In this document: one piece after another, positions 1 through 8,795 of the stretch | Layout of the letters: every line of letters begins with the position of its first letter | Position numbering within the stretch: position 1 is the first letter of the stretch | Source: Bacteroides xylanisolvens XB1A | GTDB taxonomy: Bacteria; Bacteroidota; Bacteroidia; Bacteroidales; Bacteroidaceae | Reading direction: 5' to 3' | DNA length: 64,000 nucleotides | Assembly (NCBI RefSeq): GCF_000210075.1 | Contig: NC_021017.1 | Span: forward strand, 5,411,037-5,475,036 | Notes under the pieces: generated by a model | Seen by the model: only the letters and a program-made list of their open reading frames with translations | The model's database searches: none | What the model was told of the DNA's origin: nothing | Made by a program: the position numbers and the translations under genes

Positions 1-770
1 ATATAACGAAAGGGGCAAAGACTTATTGTCAGACCATTCTTGTTAACATTATCATTTATCAAACCGGGGGTCAGATTAAAATATTCAATCATCTCCGTCA
101 AATGCTTATAATCACACTCTTGCACAAATGCTTTTTGATAGCCCAAAACTCTCACATTCTTCCTGTCAACCACTCGGGAAAGGCTATCGAAAGATTTATG
201 TCCAAGAAAGGTCAGATCTATATTATAAATAATCTCCATATCATTATGGGGATACAATGTTTTTATAAAGTCGATATTACGTTTCAGATCGGGACTATCA
301 CGCAATACATAAACTTTCTGCGAATCGTATTCTTCAATCAGTTCTTCATTGGGAAAATGCACATTACAAGCTACCACAGGAATAGAAGATAATAACCGGT
401 GACGGGTAGATAATAAAGAATTAGTTGCCTGGTCACCAACGGTCAGAATAAGGTCTGTCGATTTACTTTCTAGAAATTCAAGATATTCCCTTACATGTTC
501 TATCCGCTCTTTCTCATCATATTTGCTACAATCAAAATAAAACTTATCAAACATTACCTCTATCCCTTGTTTCTGAAACTCCTGATACAACAACTTTTCT
601 ATATTTCTGTTGCCAATATCATCTTTAGATATGGAGTAAATCAGGGAAATACGCTTTACCATCAAATTGTCAGTAACATACCAGTGTTTGTAATTTAGTC
701 CACCTATAAAAACAAGCAATGAAAGAATGAATATTAAAACGTATTTATATTTGAAGTAGGTTTTGTTCAT
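1..770 (-). CDS. Membrane-anchored sensor-like protein, N-terminal 256 residues (partial)
   Basis: An open frame runs leftward from ATG at 770-768 to the window edge with no stop, so only the N-terminus is visible. It starts MNKTYFKYKYVLIFILSLLV, giving one membrane segment at about residues 10-25. The rest looks extracytoplasmic and resembles the ABC_sub_bind/periplasmic-binding fold, with a stretch LILTVGDQATNSLL typical of that fold. In Bacteroides such domains often form the sensing part of histidine kinases or hybrid two-component proteins, but the catalytic part lies outside the window, so this role is inferred. It is divergent from the exonuclease at 957. A stand-alone anchored binding protein is the main alternative. 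Confidence 0.7.
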   Translation of the reverse strand, partial: MNKTYFKYKYVLIFILSLLVFIGGLNYKHWYVTDNLMVKRISLIYSISKDDIGNRNIEKLLYQEFQKQGIEVMFDKFYFDCSKYDEKERIEHVREYLEFLESKSTDLILTVGDQATNSLLSTRHRLLSSIPVVACNVHFPNEELIEEYDSQKVYVLRDSPDLKRNIDFIKTLYPHNDMEIIYNIDLTFLGHKSFDSLSRVVDRKNVRVLGYQKAFVQECDYKHLTEMIEYFNLTPGLINDNVNKNGLTISLCPFRY

Positions 771-904
771 GCTTTTTTGTTTATGTTTGGCAAAAATAGC
801 ATAATTTTCACAACAAGAAAGGTATTTCACTGAAAACATCCATTAAAAACATTCATTTTCATTAAAATCAATAAATTTCCTGGTTATCAATCCTATTTCT
901 ATAT

Positions 905-934
905 TTTGCATGACCCTTTTTTGTATTATCTTTG
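905..934 (+). promoter_or_regulatory. Bacteroides-type promoter for the DnaQ-like exonuclease
   Basis: TTTG at 905-908 and TATCTTTG at 927-934 match the -33 (TTTG) and -7 (TAnnTTTG) elements of the Bacteroides primary sigma factor, with an 18-base gap (19-21 is usual). The ATG at 957 follows 22 bases later, after an AAGGA-like ribosome site. Confidence 0.6.
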
Positions 935-956
935 TTTCTCTAAAACAAGGAAATAA

Positions 957-1553
957 ATGAGGAACTTTGCAGCCATCGACTTTGAAACAGCCAATGGTAA
1001 ACGTACAAGTGTTTGTAGTGTAGGTGTTGTCATTGTAAAAGACGGTAAGATCGTGAATAAAATCTATCGTCTCATTCGTCCTGCTCCTAATTATTATACG
1101 CAATGGACAACGGCTATCCACGGATTAACTTATGACGATACGATGGAAGCCGAAGATTTTCCTGATGTATGGGCTGAAATCAAACCGTTGATAGATGGAT
1201 TGCCACTTGTTGCACACAATAGTCCTTTTGATGAAGGTTGTCTTCGGGCAGTTCACGAATTGTATGACATGACTTATCCTAATTACAAATTTTATTGTAC
1301 CTGCCGTACTTCCAGAAAAGTTTTCGGAAAAGATCTGCCCAATCATCAATTGCATACGGTAGCAGAACGGTGCGGATATAATTTAGAGAATCACCACCAC
1401 GCACTTGCTGACGCAGAAGCTTGTGCACAAATAGCTTTGCTTATTATCCCCGATCCTCCCAAACCGAAGAAAGCAAAAAAAGCCGATAAAGATACGCATG
1501 TTGGAGACTTATTCGCCTCACTTATTCCTCAACAAGTGAAAAAGAATAAATAA
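957..1553 (+). CDS. DnaQ-like DEDDh 3'-5' exonuclease
   Basis: A 198-residue cytoplasmic protein of the DEDDh exonuclease family (DNA polymerase III epsilon-like). ExoI is DFE at residues 8-10, ExoII is HNSPFDEG at 87-94 (Asp92) and ExoIII ends HHALADAEACA, with His147 and Asp152 fitting the H-x4-D rule. These residues bind two metal ions that hydrolyse 3' terminal nucleotides. The last 40 residues are Lys/Pro rich (PKPKKAKKADK) and may be a flexible tail for binding nucleic acid or a partner. It is monocistronic, between its own promoter and a strong hairpin. Family certain; whether it serves replication, repair or RNA turnover is not visible. Confidence 0.9.
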   Translation: MRNFAAIDFETANGKRTSVCSVGVVIVKDGKIVNKIYRLIRPAPNYYTQWTTAIHGLTYDDTMEAEDFPDVWAEIKPLIDGLPLVAHNSPFDEGCLRAVHELYDMTYPNYKFYCTCRTSRKVFGKDLPNHQLHTVAERCGYNLENHHHALADAEACAQIALLIIPDPPKPKKAKKADKDTHVGDLFASLIPQQVKKNK

Positions 1554-1600
1554 AAAACACTACAACTATTATCACGATCAATAATAGTCATAGTGTTTTT
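1553..1600. terminator. Long hairpin terminator between convergent genes
   Basis: A stem of about 20 bp, AAAAACACTA..ACTATTAT on the left and ATAATAGT..TAGTGTTTTT on the right with an 8-base loop, starts at the exonuclease stop codon. The A and T runs at its ends let it work for both converging transcripts. Confidence 0.8.
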
Positions 1601-1627
1601 ATAATAAAGTGCTAATTAAAACTTCAA

Positions 1628-2809
<1,182 letters not shown>

Positions 2810-2842
2810 TTAAGAATTGAAAATTAAGAATTAAGAAATCAA

Positions 2843-2914
2843 AGTTGAAAATTAAAAGTTGAGAGTCGGCATACGGATGCTACGCAGCCAATTCTCTATT
2901 TTTAATTCCCAATT
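2843..2914 (-). repeat. Imperfect long hairpin in the uxuB-uxuA spacer
   Basis: Arms at 2843-2870 and 2887-2914 are about 28 bases each and complementary except for seven positions, mostly transitions that allow G-U pairs in RNA. The loop sits by a smaller dyad GCAT..ATGC. The flanks are low-complexity variants of AATTAAGAATTGAAAATT. It resembles the dispersed AT-rich intergenic repeats common in Bacteroides genomes and may affect downstream uxuA expression. Confidence 0.55.
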
Positions 2915-2923
2915 CCCCATTTA

Positions 2924-3736
2924 TTAAATTGAGAATGCATCAAATCCACCATCGATTACAGCTACTGTACCTGTTACGAAGTTGGAAGCATCGCTAATCA
3001 AATAATGGATGGTTCCATAAAGATCTTCCGGTTCACCGAAACGGTTGAATGGAGTATGAGCGAGAATCGTTTTTGAACGGTCAGTCAGAGAGCCATCCGG
3101 ATTAGTCAATAATGTACGGTTTTGTTCAGTCAGGAAGAAGCCTGGAGCAATTGCATTTACGCGCAAGCCATTACCGAATTTCAATGCCAGTTCGCCAGCC
3201 ATGTATTTAGTAAAGTTAGCAATAGCTGCTTTAGCTGCACCATAACCAACGACACGAGTCAATGGACGAAGAGCTGATTCAGAGCAGAAGTTTACAATAG
3301 AACCTTTCTTCTGTTCTACCATAATTTCAGCAAATACCATTGTAGGCAATACTGTACCGAAAAGGTTCAAATCCACCACTTTCTTAAATGCGTCAATCTG
3401 TAAATCAAAGAAAGTTTTATCCGGAGCGATAGTTGCACCTGCCATGTTACCTCCAGCAGCGTTCAACAAAACATCAATACGGCCATAAGCTTTCATAATT
3501 TCCACTTTGTTGCCTTCCAGCACTTCCTTATCCATCACATCAGTGTAAAGGAACATTGCTTCATTTCCTTCTGCTTTGATACTGTCTACCAATGCTTTTC
3601 CAGCTTCTTCACTTCTGTCGAGTACAACCACTTTTGCGCCTTCCTTTGCGAGATACGCAGCAATACCTTTACCTAAAATACCAGCTCCGCCGGTGATAAC
3701 AACTACTTTGTCTTTTACGTTAAATAATTCATTCAT
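2924..3736 (-). CDS. uxuB: SDR-family D-mannonate oxidoreductase (fructuronate reductase)
   Basis: A 270-residue classical short-chain dehydrogenase. The dinucleotide motif TGGAGILGKG is at residues 15-24, NAAG at 92-95, the catalytic Tyr/Lys in YGAAK at 165-169 with Ser152/Ser154 upstream, and IDGG near the C-terminus. Next to uxuA and a LacI regulator, it is best read as the SDR-type enzyme converting fructuronate to mannonate with NAD(P)H, an alternative to the long-chain UxuB of E. coli. The substrate is inferred from context; the fold and cofactor site are seen directly. Middle gene of the leftward operon, 21 bases after the regulator. Confidence 0.85.
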   Translation of the reverse strand: MNELFNVKDKVVVITGGAGILGKGIAAYLAKEGAKVVVLDRSEEAGKALVDSIKAEGNEAMFLYTDVMDKEVLEGNKVEIMKAYGRIDVLLNAAGGNMAGATIAPDKTFFDLQIDAFKKVVDLNLFGTVLPTMVFAEIMVEQKKGSIVNFCSESALRPLTRVVGYGAAKAAIANFTKYMAGELALKFGNGLRVNAIAPGFFLTEQNRTLLTNPDGSLTDRSKTILAHTPFNRFGEPEDLYGTIHYLISDASNFVTGTVAVIDGGFDAFSI

Positions 3737-3757
3737 GGTTCTTATAAATTTATATGT

Positions 3758-4831
3758 TTATAATTTATTGTTCAGATAATATTTCAGATTCTCTTTAAGG
3801 AGAATATCGATAGGCATCAAATTCACTTTCTCACTATTCTGCTTGAACAGCAAATGATTACACAATGATTTAACACCATCGTACCCCTGACGCTCGGGGC
3901 GCTGCGCAATCAATGCGGTTATCACACCTTCGGAAAGTAATTGCGTATTTCTGCCGATAAGGTCATAACCAACCAGTTTGACAGCCTGCATTCCTCTTGC
4001 TTTCAGGTAATTTCCTAAAATATAGCAAGTTGAATTAAAGATAATAGCGCCTTTAATATTCGGATTAGCTTCAAAGATTTCATCCAGTTTCATGAAGTTA
4101 TACACTGAATCATTTATTTTCAGTTCTACTTCATGCAGATTTCCGTTAAACGCTGTTTCAGTGAGATAATGACAGAAACCTTCGCGCCTGTTCTTTCCCT
4201 GGTTAGAATCATTCTTCCCACTATGAATAATCCGTGCCATTAATATATCGGAAGAAGAAGGAAGCCTGTCCATCAATAATCTGGCAGCAATCACTCCGGC
4301 ATCATAAGATTCCGTTCCAAAATAAGCCAGTTGATGTTGCCCTCCAATGTTGGAGTCAACATACACGTATGGTATTTCATTCCTGTCAAGCTCCTGCGAA
4401 AGCCGGATAACAGAATCTGTAAACAAAGTCGCAATCAATACCCCATCCACTTTCTCATTCAGCAGATTTCGGATGATATCATCAAAAGTCTTGTTATTAT
4501 ATTGATCGAAAAAGAGTTTGGTAATGGTGATATTATATGATTCCATTTCCGCCGCAGCTTTATCTATACCTTCCGAAATAGCTTCCCAATACTCCCCCTG
4601 CACAAAAGAAGGAGTTATTGCAAGGATATGATATTGTTTTTTGGAGGCAGCTAATGAACGTGCCATCAGATTTGGTTGGTAATGTACCATTTCCAAGATA
4701 GCCTGTACTTTTTTCCTGTTTTCTTCAGATACTCTTCCACGATTATGGATTACACGGTCTACCGTGCCAACAGAGACACCTGCCATCTTAGCAATGTCTA
4801 CAATCCGAATATTTGAAAACTCTTTATCCAT
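3758..4831 (-). CDS. LacI-family transcriptional regulator of the hexuronate operon
   Basis: The frame extends upstream to 4909, but I choose ATG 4831-4829 (MDKEFSNIRIVDIAK), giving 357 residues. That start places the helix-turn-helix (IVDIAKMAGVSVGTVDRVI) at the N-terminus as in LacI proteins and leaves the operator palindrome at 4894-4909 untranslated. A periplasmic-binding-type sugar domain follows (about residues 60-350). It is the first gene of LacI-uxuB-uxuA, so it should regulate itself and hexuronate genes through the two GTGTG..CACAC sites upstream. The inducer is probably a hexuronate or an early intermediate (inferred). Confidence 0.88.
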   Translation of the reverse strand: MDKEFSNIRIVDIAKMAGVSVGTVDRVIHNRGRVSEENRKKVQAILEMVHYQPNLMARSLAASKKQYHILAITPSFVQGEYWEAISEGIDKAAAEMESYNITITKLFFDQYNNKTFDDIIRNLLNEKVDGVLIATLFTDSVIRLSQELDRNEIPYVYVDSNIGGQHQLAYFGTESYDAGVIAARLLMDRLPSSSDILMARIIHSGKNDSNQGKNRREGFCHYLTETAFNGNLHEVELKINDSVYNFMKLDEIFEANPNIKGAIIFNSTCYILGNYLKARGMQAVKLVGYDLIGRNTQLLSEGVITALIAQRPERQGYDGVKSLCNHLLFKQNSEKVNLMPIDILLKENLKYYLNNKL

Positions 4832-4892
4832 ATATTGATAAGCATCTTGTTTTTCATCGGCAAAAGTAAAATGAATTATTGAATTAAGCAAT

Positions 4893-4912
4893 AGTGTGTG
4901 CGCACACACATT
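4893..4912. promoter_or_regulatory. LacI-type operator O1
   Basis: It contains a perfect 16-bp palindrome GTGTGTGCGCACACAC (4894-4909) with a central CG pair as in LacI-family operators. It lies just downstream of a candidate -7 element on the minus strand, where bound repressor would block initiation or early elongation. It shares the 12-mer CGCACACACATT with O2. Confidence 0.75.
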
Positions 4913-4921
4913 ATATCAAAA

Positions 4922-4929
4922 CAAACATA
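4922..4929 (-). promoter_or_regulatory. Candidate -7 element for the LacI-uxuB-uxuA operon
   Basis: On the minus strand this reads TATGTTTG, matching TAnnTTTG. No TTTG lies at the ideal 19-21 base distance, so the promoter may be weak or activator dependent. Operator O1 begins about 12 bases downstream. Confidence 0.45.
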
Positions 4930-5100
4930 TACAATTAATAATCAAATAATTAACTCCAACAAACAGAAAACATACATGTTGTTAAACATAAGAAAAAGTA
5001 AAGATAGTATAGAGAAAAAGACTCTTTTCAGATGAAAAGTTAGAGAGAAAGTAACTCCCAATTCTTGAAGGAAACGATAATAATAAAGAAGATTAGCCTA

Positions 5101-5120
5101 AATGTGTTCGCACACACATT
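5101..5120. promoter_or_regulatory. LacI-type operator O2
   Basis: AATGTGTTCGCACACACATT is symmetric in 8 of 10 base pairs and shares its right half CGCACACACATT with O1, 208 bp away centre to centre. Two sites at this distance suit looping by a tetrameric LacI protein. The stretch 4930-5100 between them is AT-rich with no open frame. Confidence 0.7.
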
Positions 5121-5160
5121 GATACGATGACTAAATAAAGCTAGGGATAAAAGATTAAAT

Positions 5161-5212
5161 ATACAAAAAATAAAACAGGTAACCAATTATATTTAAATCG
5201 ATTACCCGTTTT
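5161..5212 (-). terminator. Terminator after the small YtxH-like gene
   Basis: Arms AAAACAGGTAA (5172-5182) and TTACCCGTTTT (5202-5212) pair with one mismatch. On the minus strand the hairpin is followed by a T-rich run (5171-5161), a standard intrinsic terminator. It isolates the hexuronate operon from the genes upstream. Confidence 0.8.
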
Positions 5213-5219
5213 GGGATTC

Positions 5220-5507
5220 TTACTTTTCCCACTTATCTTTTGCTTTTCCGGCCATTTTGTCGGCTTCTGCCGCTACTTTATCAGCAATTTCCGCACCGGT
5301 TTCTACTGCTTTAAGTCCAAGATCCATTGCTTTTCTTTCAGCATGAGCAGCTGCTATTTCAGCATCGCGACCTATGCGATGGATAGCATTATAAATTTCG
5401 CTTTCCAACTGTTTTGCTTTTGCTGTACGTGAAAGACGATAAGCTACTGCGCCGAGGATTGACCCAATTCCGAGTCCAATCCAGAAATTTCCATGTCTAC
5501 ATTCCAT
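5220..5507 (-). CDS. Small YtxH-like membrane-anchored protein
   Basis: A 95-residue protein with one glycine-zipper-like membrane segment (WIGLGIGSILGAVAY, about residues 9-23). A long charged Ala/Lys/Glu helix follows, ending in repeats like AAEADKMAGKAKDKWEK. This plan matches YtxH-type or general stress membrane proteins, and the tail resembles LEA/CsbD-like amphipathic helices. No catalytic motif is seen. It follows the YeaQ-family gene by 44 bases in the same direction, so the two probably form a stress-linked pair. Exact function unknown. Confidence 0.7.
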   Translation of the reverse strand: MECRHGNFWIGLGIGSILGAVAYRLSRTAKAKQLESEIYNAIHRIGRDAEIAAAHAERKAMDLGLKAVETGAEIADKVAAEADKMAGKAKDKWEK

Positions 5508-5551
5508 AATTAAGTTCTGTTTTTAGGATTAAAAATAAATTATATAAATAT

Positions 5552-5797
5552 CTATTTAGATTTCGAGAATAAGGAAGCAATCCATAATACAAGGATAGCC
5601 CCTACAGTGGAAGTTATCAAACTTCCGATCAATCCTGAAGCTGACAGTCCGAAAAGGGCAAATACCCAACCGCCCAGTACACCTCCAAGAATACCAAGTA
5701 ATAAATTTATAATAAGACCAAAACCTCCGCCGCGCATTACTTTACCTGCGAGGAATCCAGCCACAATACCAATAATGATATACCAAATAAAGCCCAT
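5552..5797 (-). CDS. GlsB/YeaQ/YmgE-family stress membrane protein
   Basis: An 81-residue, very hydrophobic protein with three membrane segments and the family's glycine patterns (IVAGFLAGKVMRGGGFG, LLGILGGVLGGWVFALFG). It belongs to the transglycosylase-associated/GlsB family (PF04226), small inner-membrane proteins often induced by general stress; no enzymatic activity is established. It carries a typical short C-terminus FSKSK, is preceded by an AGGAGG-type ribosome site (AAAAGGAGGATTAT just upstream) and is first of a two-gene unit with the YtxH-like gene. Confidence 0.9.
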   Translation of the reverse strand: MGFIWYIIIGIVAGFLAGKVMRGGGFGLIINLLLGILGGVLGGWVFALFGLSASGLIGSLITSTVGAILVLWIASLFSKSK

Positions 5798-5911
5798 ATA
5801 ATCCTCCTTTTTTTATTTAACAACAGCAGGTACGGAGAATAGTTCAGTTAGTCAAAATTGAATTAACGACAATTTAGAATCCTTAGTCTTAGAGAAACGG
5901 GAAAGTTTGCG

Positions 5912-5919
5912 TACCTTTG
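5912..5919 (+). promoter_or_regulatory. -7 element for the MFS exporter gene
   Basis: TACCTTTG matches TAnnTTTG, 40 bases before the ATG at 5960. No good -33 TTTG is found at 19-21 bases upstream. Confidence 0.5.
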
Positions 5920-5959
5920 CAGCCAATTTTTCAGGAACACTTCTAAAGCAATAGGTATC

Positions 5960-7167
5960 ATGGTACAAAATCAGGAACAACCCGTAGGAAAAATTACATT
6001 TTCCATCTTAATCGCATTAAGTCTTTCACACTGTCTCAATGATCTTTTACAGTCCGTTGTTTCAGCAGCTTATCCACTATTCAAAGATGATTTAGGATTA
6101 AGTTTTGCGCAAATCGGCCTTATCACACTGGTTTATCAGCTTTCGGCTTCGGTCTTTCAACCGATTACCGGAATCATTTTTGATAAATATCCCGTTGCAT
6201 GGTCGTTGCCTATCGGAATGAGCTTTACACTGATTGGTTTGATAAACTTAGCATTCTCTGATAATCTATACTGGATATTAGCCTCCGTATTCTTAATCGG
6301 AATTGGCTCTTCCGTACTGCATCCGGAAGCCTCCCGTATCACATTCCTTGCCTCTGGCGGGAAACGTGGACTAGCACAATCACTCTTTCAGGTAGGTGGT
6401 AACTTCGGAGGTTCATTAGGTCCTTTACTGGTTGCTCTGTTGGTGGCTCCTTATGGCAGACAACATCTCATCGTATTTGCATTTGTGGCTTTAGCTGCTA
6501 TCGGAGTGATGTACCCAATTTGCAAATGGTATAAATCATATCTAAACCGGATGAAAGCACAGACACCGTCAGTGTCAGAAAACCTGTTCATCTTCCTTTG
6601 CCTATGGATAAGACAGCCCTTTCAATCGCGATATTGCTGATTCTGATTTTCTCCAAATATATCTATATGGCAAGTCTCACGAGTTATTATACTTTCTACT
6701 TGATTCATAAATTTAATGTAAGCGTACAAGATTCGCAACTATATTTATTTATCTTTCTGGTAGCTACTGCTATCGGAACATTAATTGGTGGACCTGTCGG
6801 TGACCGAATTGGTCGGAAGTATGTGATTTGGGCTTCTATTTTAGGAGCTGCCCCATTTAGCTTACTAATGCCCCATGCCAATCTGCTGTGGACTATTATC
6901 CTTAGCTTCTGTGTGGGATTGATGCTTTCTTCCGCTTTTCCTGCCATATTGCTTTATGCCCAAGAGTTGCTTCCTACCAAACTTGGATTGATATCCGGAT
7001 TGTTCTTTGGATTTGCTTTCGGAGTGGCCGGTGTAGCATCTGCCGTACTCGGTAATTTAGCGGATAAAACGAGCATTGAATATGTATATAATATCTGTGC
7101 TTATATGCCGTTACTAGGATTGGTCACATTCTTTTTACCGAATTTGAAGAAGAAAAAAATAGAATAA
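5960..7167 (+). pseudogene. MFS exporter of the fosmidomycin-resistance (Fsr) family, frameshifted
   Basis: Two overlapping frames (5960-6640 and 6598-7167) together give one complete 12-helix MFS transporter of about 402 residues. The first covers helices 1-6 (MVQNQEQPVGKITFSILIAL, then LSHCLNDLLQS) and ends in nonsense after SVSENLF. The second starts at MDKTALSIAILLILIFSKY and carries the MFS signature GGPVGDRIGRKYV. Adding one A to the AAAA run at 6579-6582 makes SVSE-KPVHLPLPMDKTA read through, so a single-base deletion in a homopolymer explains the break. It is either a real inactivation, a phase-variable slip or a sequencing error. The family exports fosmidomycin or other small solutes by proton antiport. 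Confidence 0.85.
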
Positions 7168-7227
7168 GATTAGATTAAATAAAATGGGGTGTGTCACATT
7201 TTGCACTCCCTCTTTTCCAAAGAAAAC

Positions 7228-7260
7228 GACCGGTATGCGTCGTCACGACGTATACCGGTC
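7228..7260 (-). terminator. Strong hairpin terminator between MFS and SusD genes
   Basis: Arms of 15 bases (7228-7242 and 7246-7260, GACCGGTAT..GTCG against CGAC..ATACCGGTC) pair with one mismatch around a 3-base loop. The minus-strand side continues into a T-rich stretch (GTTTTCTTTGG), so it mainly ends the SusC-SusD transcript and may also stop the convergent MFS transcript. Confidence 0.85.
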
Positions 7261-7299
7261 TACAAGTTAAGGTCAAAGTCAAAAAATTAAGAGAGCTAT

Positions 7300-8781
7300 T
7301 TATATGTTAGGGTTAGCGTTAATTTCTTTCTGTGGAATAGCATATAAATAATAAGTGCTATTTACTGTAAACGGTTTACCGTTCGGGAAGTTGAGGAACC
7401 AATGTCCCAGAGGATTTCGTTTTTCAAAGCTACCACCCTCCTGCCAGCAATCGACTTCTGTCTTCTGCATTTCATCCGATAAAGCAGCACGTTCTACTGC
7501 CTTTTGTGTACGAAGTATATCGGTAATACCAAATCCTTCTCCCCAAAGTTCACGGCGACGTTCCATCAGAATCTCATTGATTACATCTTCCTGTGATTTT
7601 CCTGTCACCTCATAATCCCCTACTCCACGGGCATTACGCAATGTATTCAATGGAGCTACAGCCTGTGCCAACGCTACGCCGTCACGAACTTTCGCCTCCG
7701 CTTCTATCAAATACATTTCAGCAGCACGCATCAAGACCAGATCAGCCGTATCATCTGCACGCATGTGAAATTTCTTATATCCCAAATACCCTTCACGCAT
7801 CCACTGAAACAAAGGTAAACGAATATCACCTTCGGTAAATGTATCTTTCAGATGGGGATCAGCCATAAAGCTGCTATATGCTCCTACGTATGTTGCATCC
7901 AAATAATAGAAATTATAGCTGGCATCCGATTGGGAAGGAATTTGAGGAAATCCCCATATCCACTCTTTATTGGAAATGTTATTAAAACCTTCGTACTCGG
8001 CTGTAGTTGTCATCAACGTATATCCTGCACGTGCTGCTTCGGCAGCTTTTGCAGCTTCTTCCCATTGTCCGGTCAGCAAGTAAGCGCGAGCCAAAAGACC
8101 GTCAACCACTGCAACATTCGGTTTGAACTTTTGATTATCACCGCTGCGGACATAGTTTTTCAAATAGTCCTTCGCCAAAGTGAGATCGTCGAAAATAAGC
8201 TGATAAACCTGTGCCACTGTTGATTTTCCTTTCGGTACAGTGGAACTATTGCTAGGTTCGGTATATATAGGAACACACGGAGCATCTTTATCTTTCAAGT
8301 AGGTGAATTGATAATGCTGTACCAAGTGCAAATAACAAAAGGCGCGTAATGCCAATGCTTGTCCCTGTGCCTGACGGAGTTCTTCCGAATCCCCCTTGAT
8401 AGAAATGGCAGTGTTACAATTATCTATCGTTTTATATATCAGATACCAGGCAAACTCTGTTCTACCATTTGAGGATTGCGCTATATCATTAAACTGATAC
8501 GAAGAGTTAAAACCATATTTCGGACGGGAAACAATATCACTTGCCATCATATCATCCAGACACTGAAGTGCCCGATAACCGATATTGGCATAGGTACTTG
8601 AATAATCAAACAGATTATACCAGGCACCATTCACAAGTGCCTCCGCATTTTCGGGTACAGGCGCCTTTTCCGAACTTACCGCATCTGTGGGGTCCGTATC
8701 CAAAAAACTGCTGCTGCAACTCGTTGCCAGGAAAAGTCCGGCAACTGCCGCAAGAATGGATTGAATTTTTATTTTTCTCAT
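7300..8781 (-). CDS. SusD/RagB-family nutrient-binding lipoprotein
   Basis: A 493-residue outer-membrane lipoprotein. The signal peptide ends at the lipobox ATSC (Cys22), followed by SSSFLDTDPTDAVS, a typical SusD start. TPR-like helices and the conserved ILMERRRELWGEGFG and C-terminal YAIPQKEINANPNI segments are present. It caps the SusC channel 14 bases upstream and binds substrate at the cell surface. The pair has no attached glycosidase, sulfatase or regulator, so the nutrient cannot be inferred; the biotin operon lies nearby but no link is shown. Confidence 0.95.
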   Translation of the reverse strand: MRKIKIQSILAAVAGLFLATSCSSSFLDTDPTDAVSSEKAPVPENAEALVNGAWYNLFDYSSTYANIGYRALQCLDDMMASDIVSRPKYGFNSSYQFNDIAQSSNGRTEFAWYLIYKTIDNCNTAISIKGDSEELRQAQGQALALRAFCYLHLVQHYQFTYLKDKDAPCVPIYTEPSNSSTVPKGKSTVAQVYQLIFDDLTLAKDYLKNYVRSGDNQKFKPNVAVVDGLLARAYLLTGQWEEAAKAAEAARAGYTLMTTTAEYEGFNNISNKEWIWGFPQIPSQSDASYNFYYLDATYVGAYSSFMADPHLKDTFTEGDIRLPLFQWMREGYLGYKKFHMRADDTADLVLMRAAEMYLIEAEAKVRDGVALAQAVAPLNTLRNARGVGDYEVTGKSQEDVINEILMERRRELWGEGFGITDILRTQKAVERAALSDEMQKTEVDCWQEGGSFEKRNPLGHWFLNFPNGKPFTVNSTYYLYAIPQKEINANPNI

Positions 8782-8795
8782 AATTTAGTCTGAAT

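Noticed and set aside
4832-4909. Longer start for the LacI regulator at 4909
   Set aside because: It would begin inside the operator palindrome and push the helix-turn-helix 26 residues in; the start at 4831 fits the family.
5101-5120. Transposon end or attachment site
   Set aside because: Shared half-site with the palindrome next to the regulator start points to a LacI operator; no mobile genes are adjacent.
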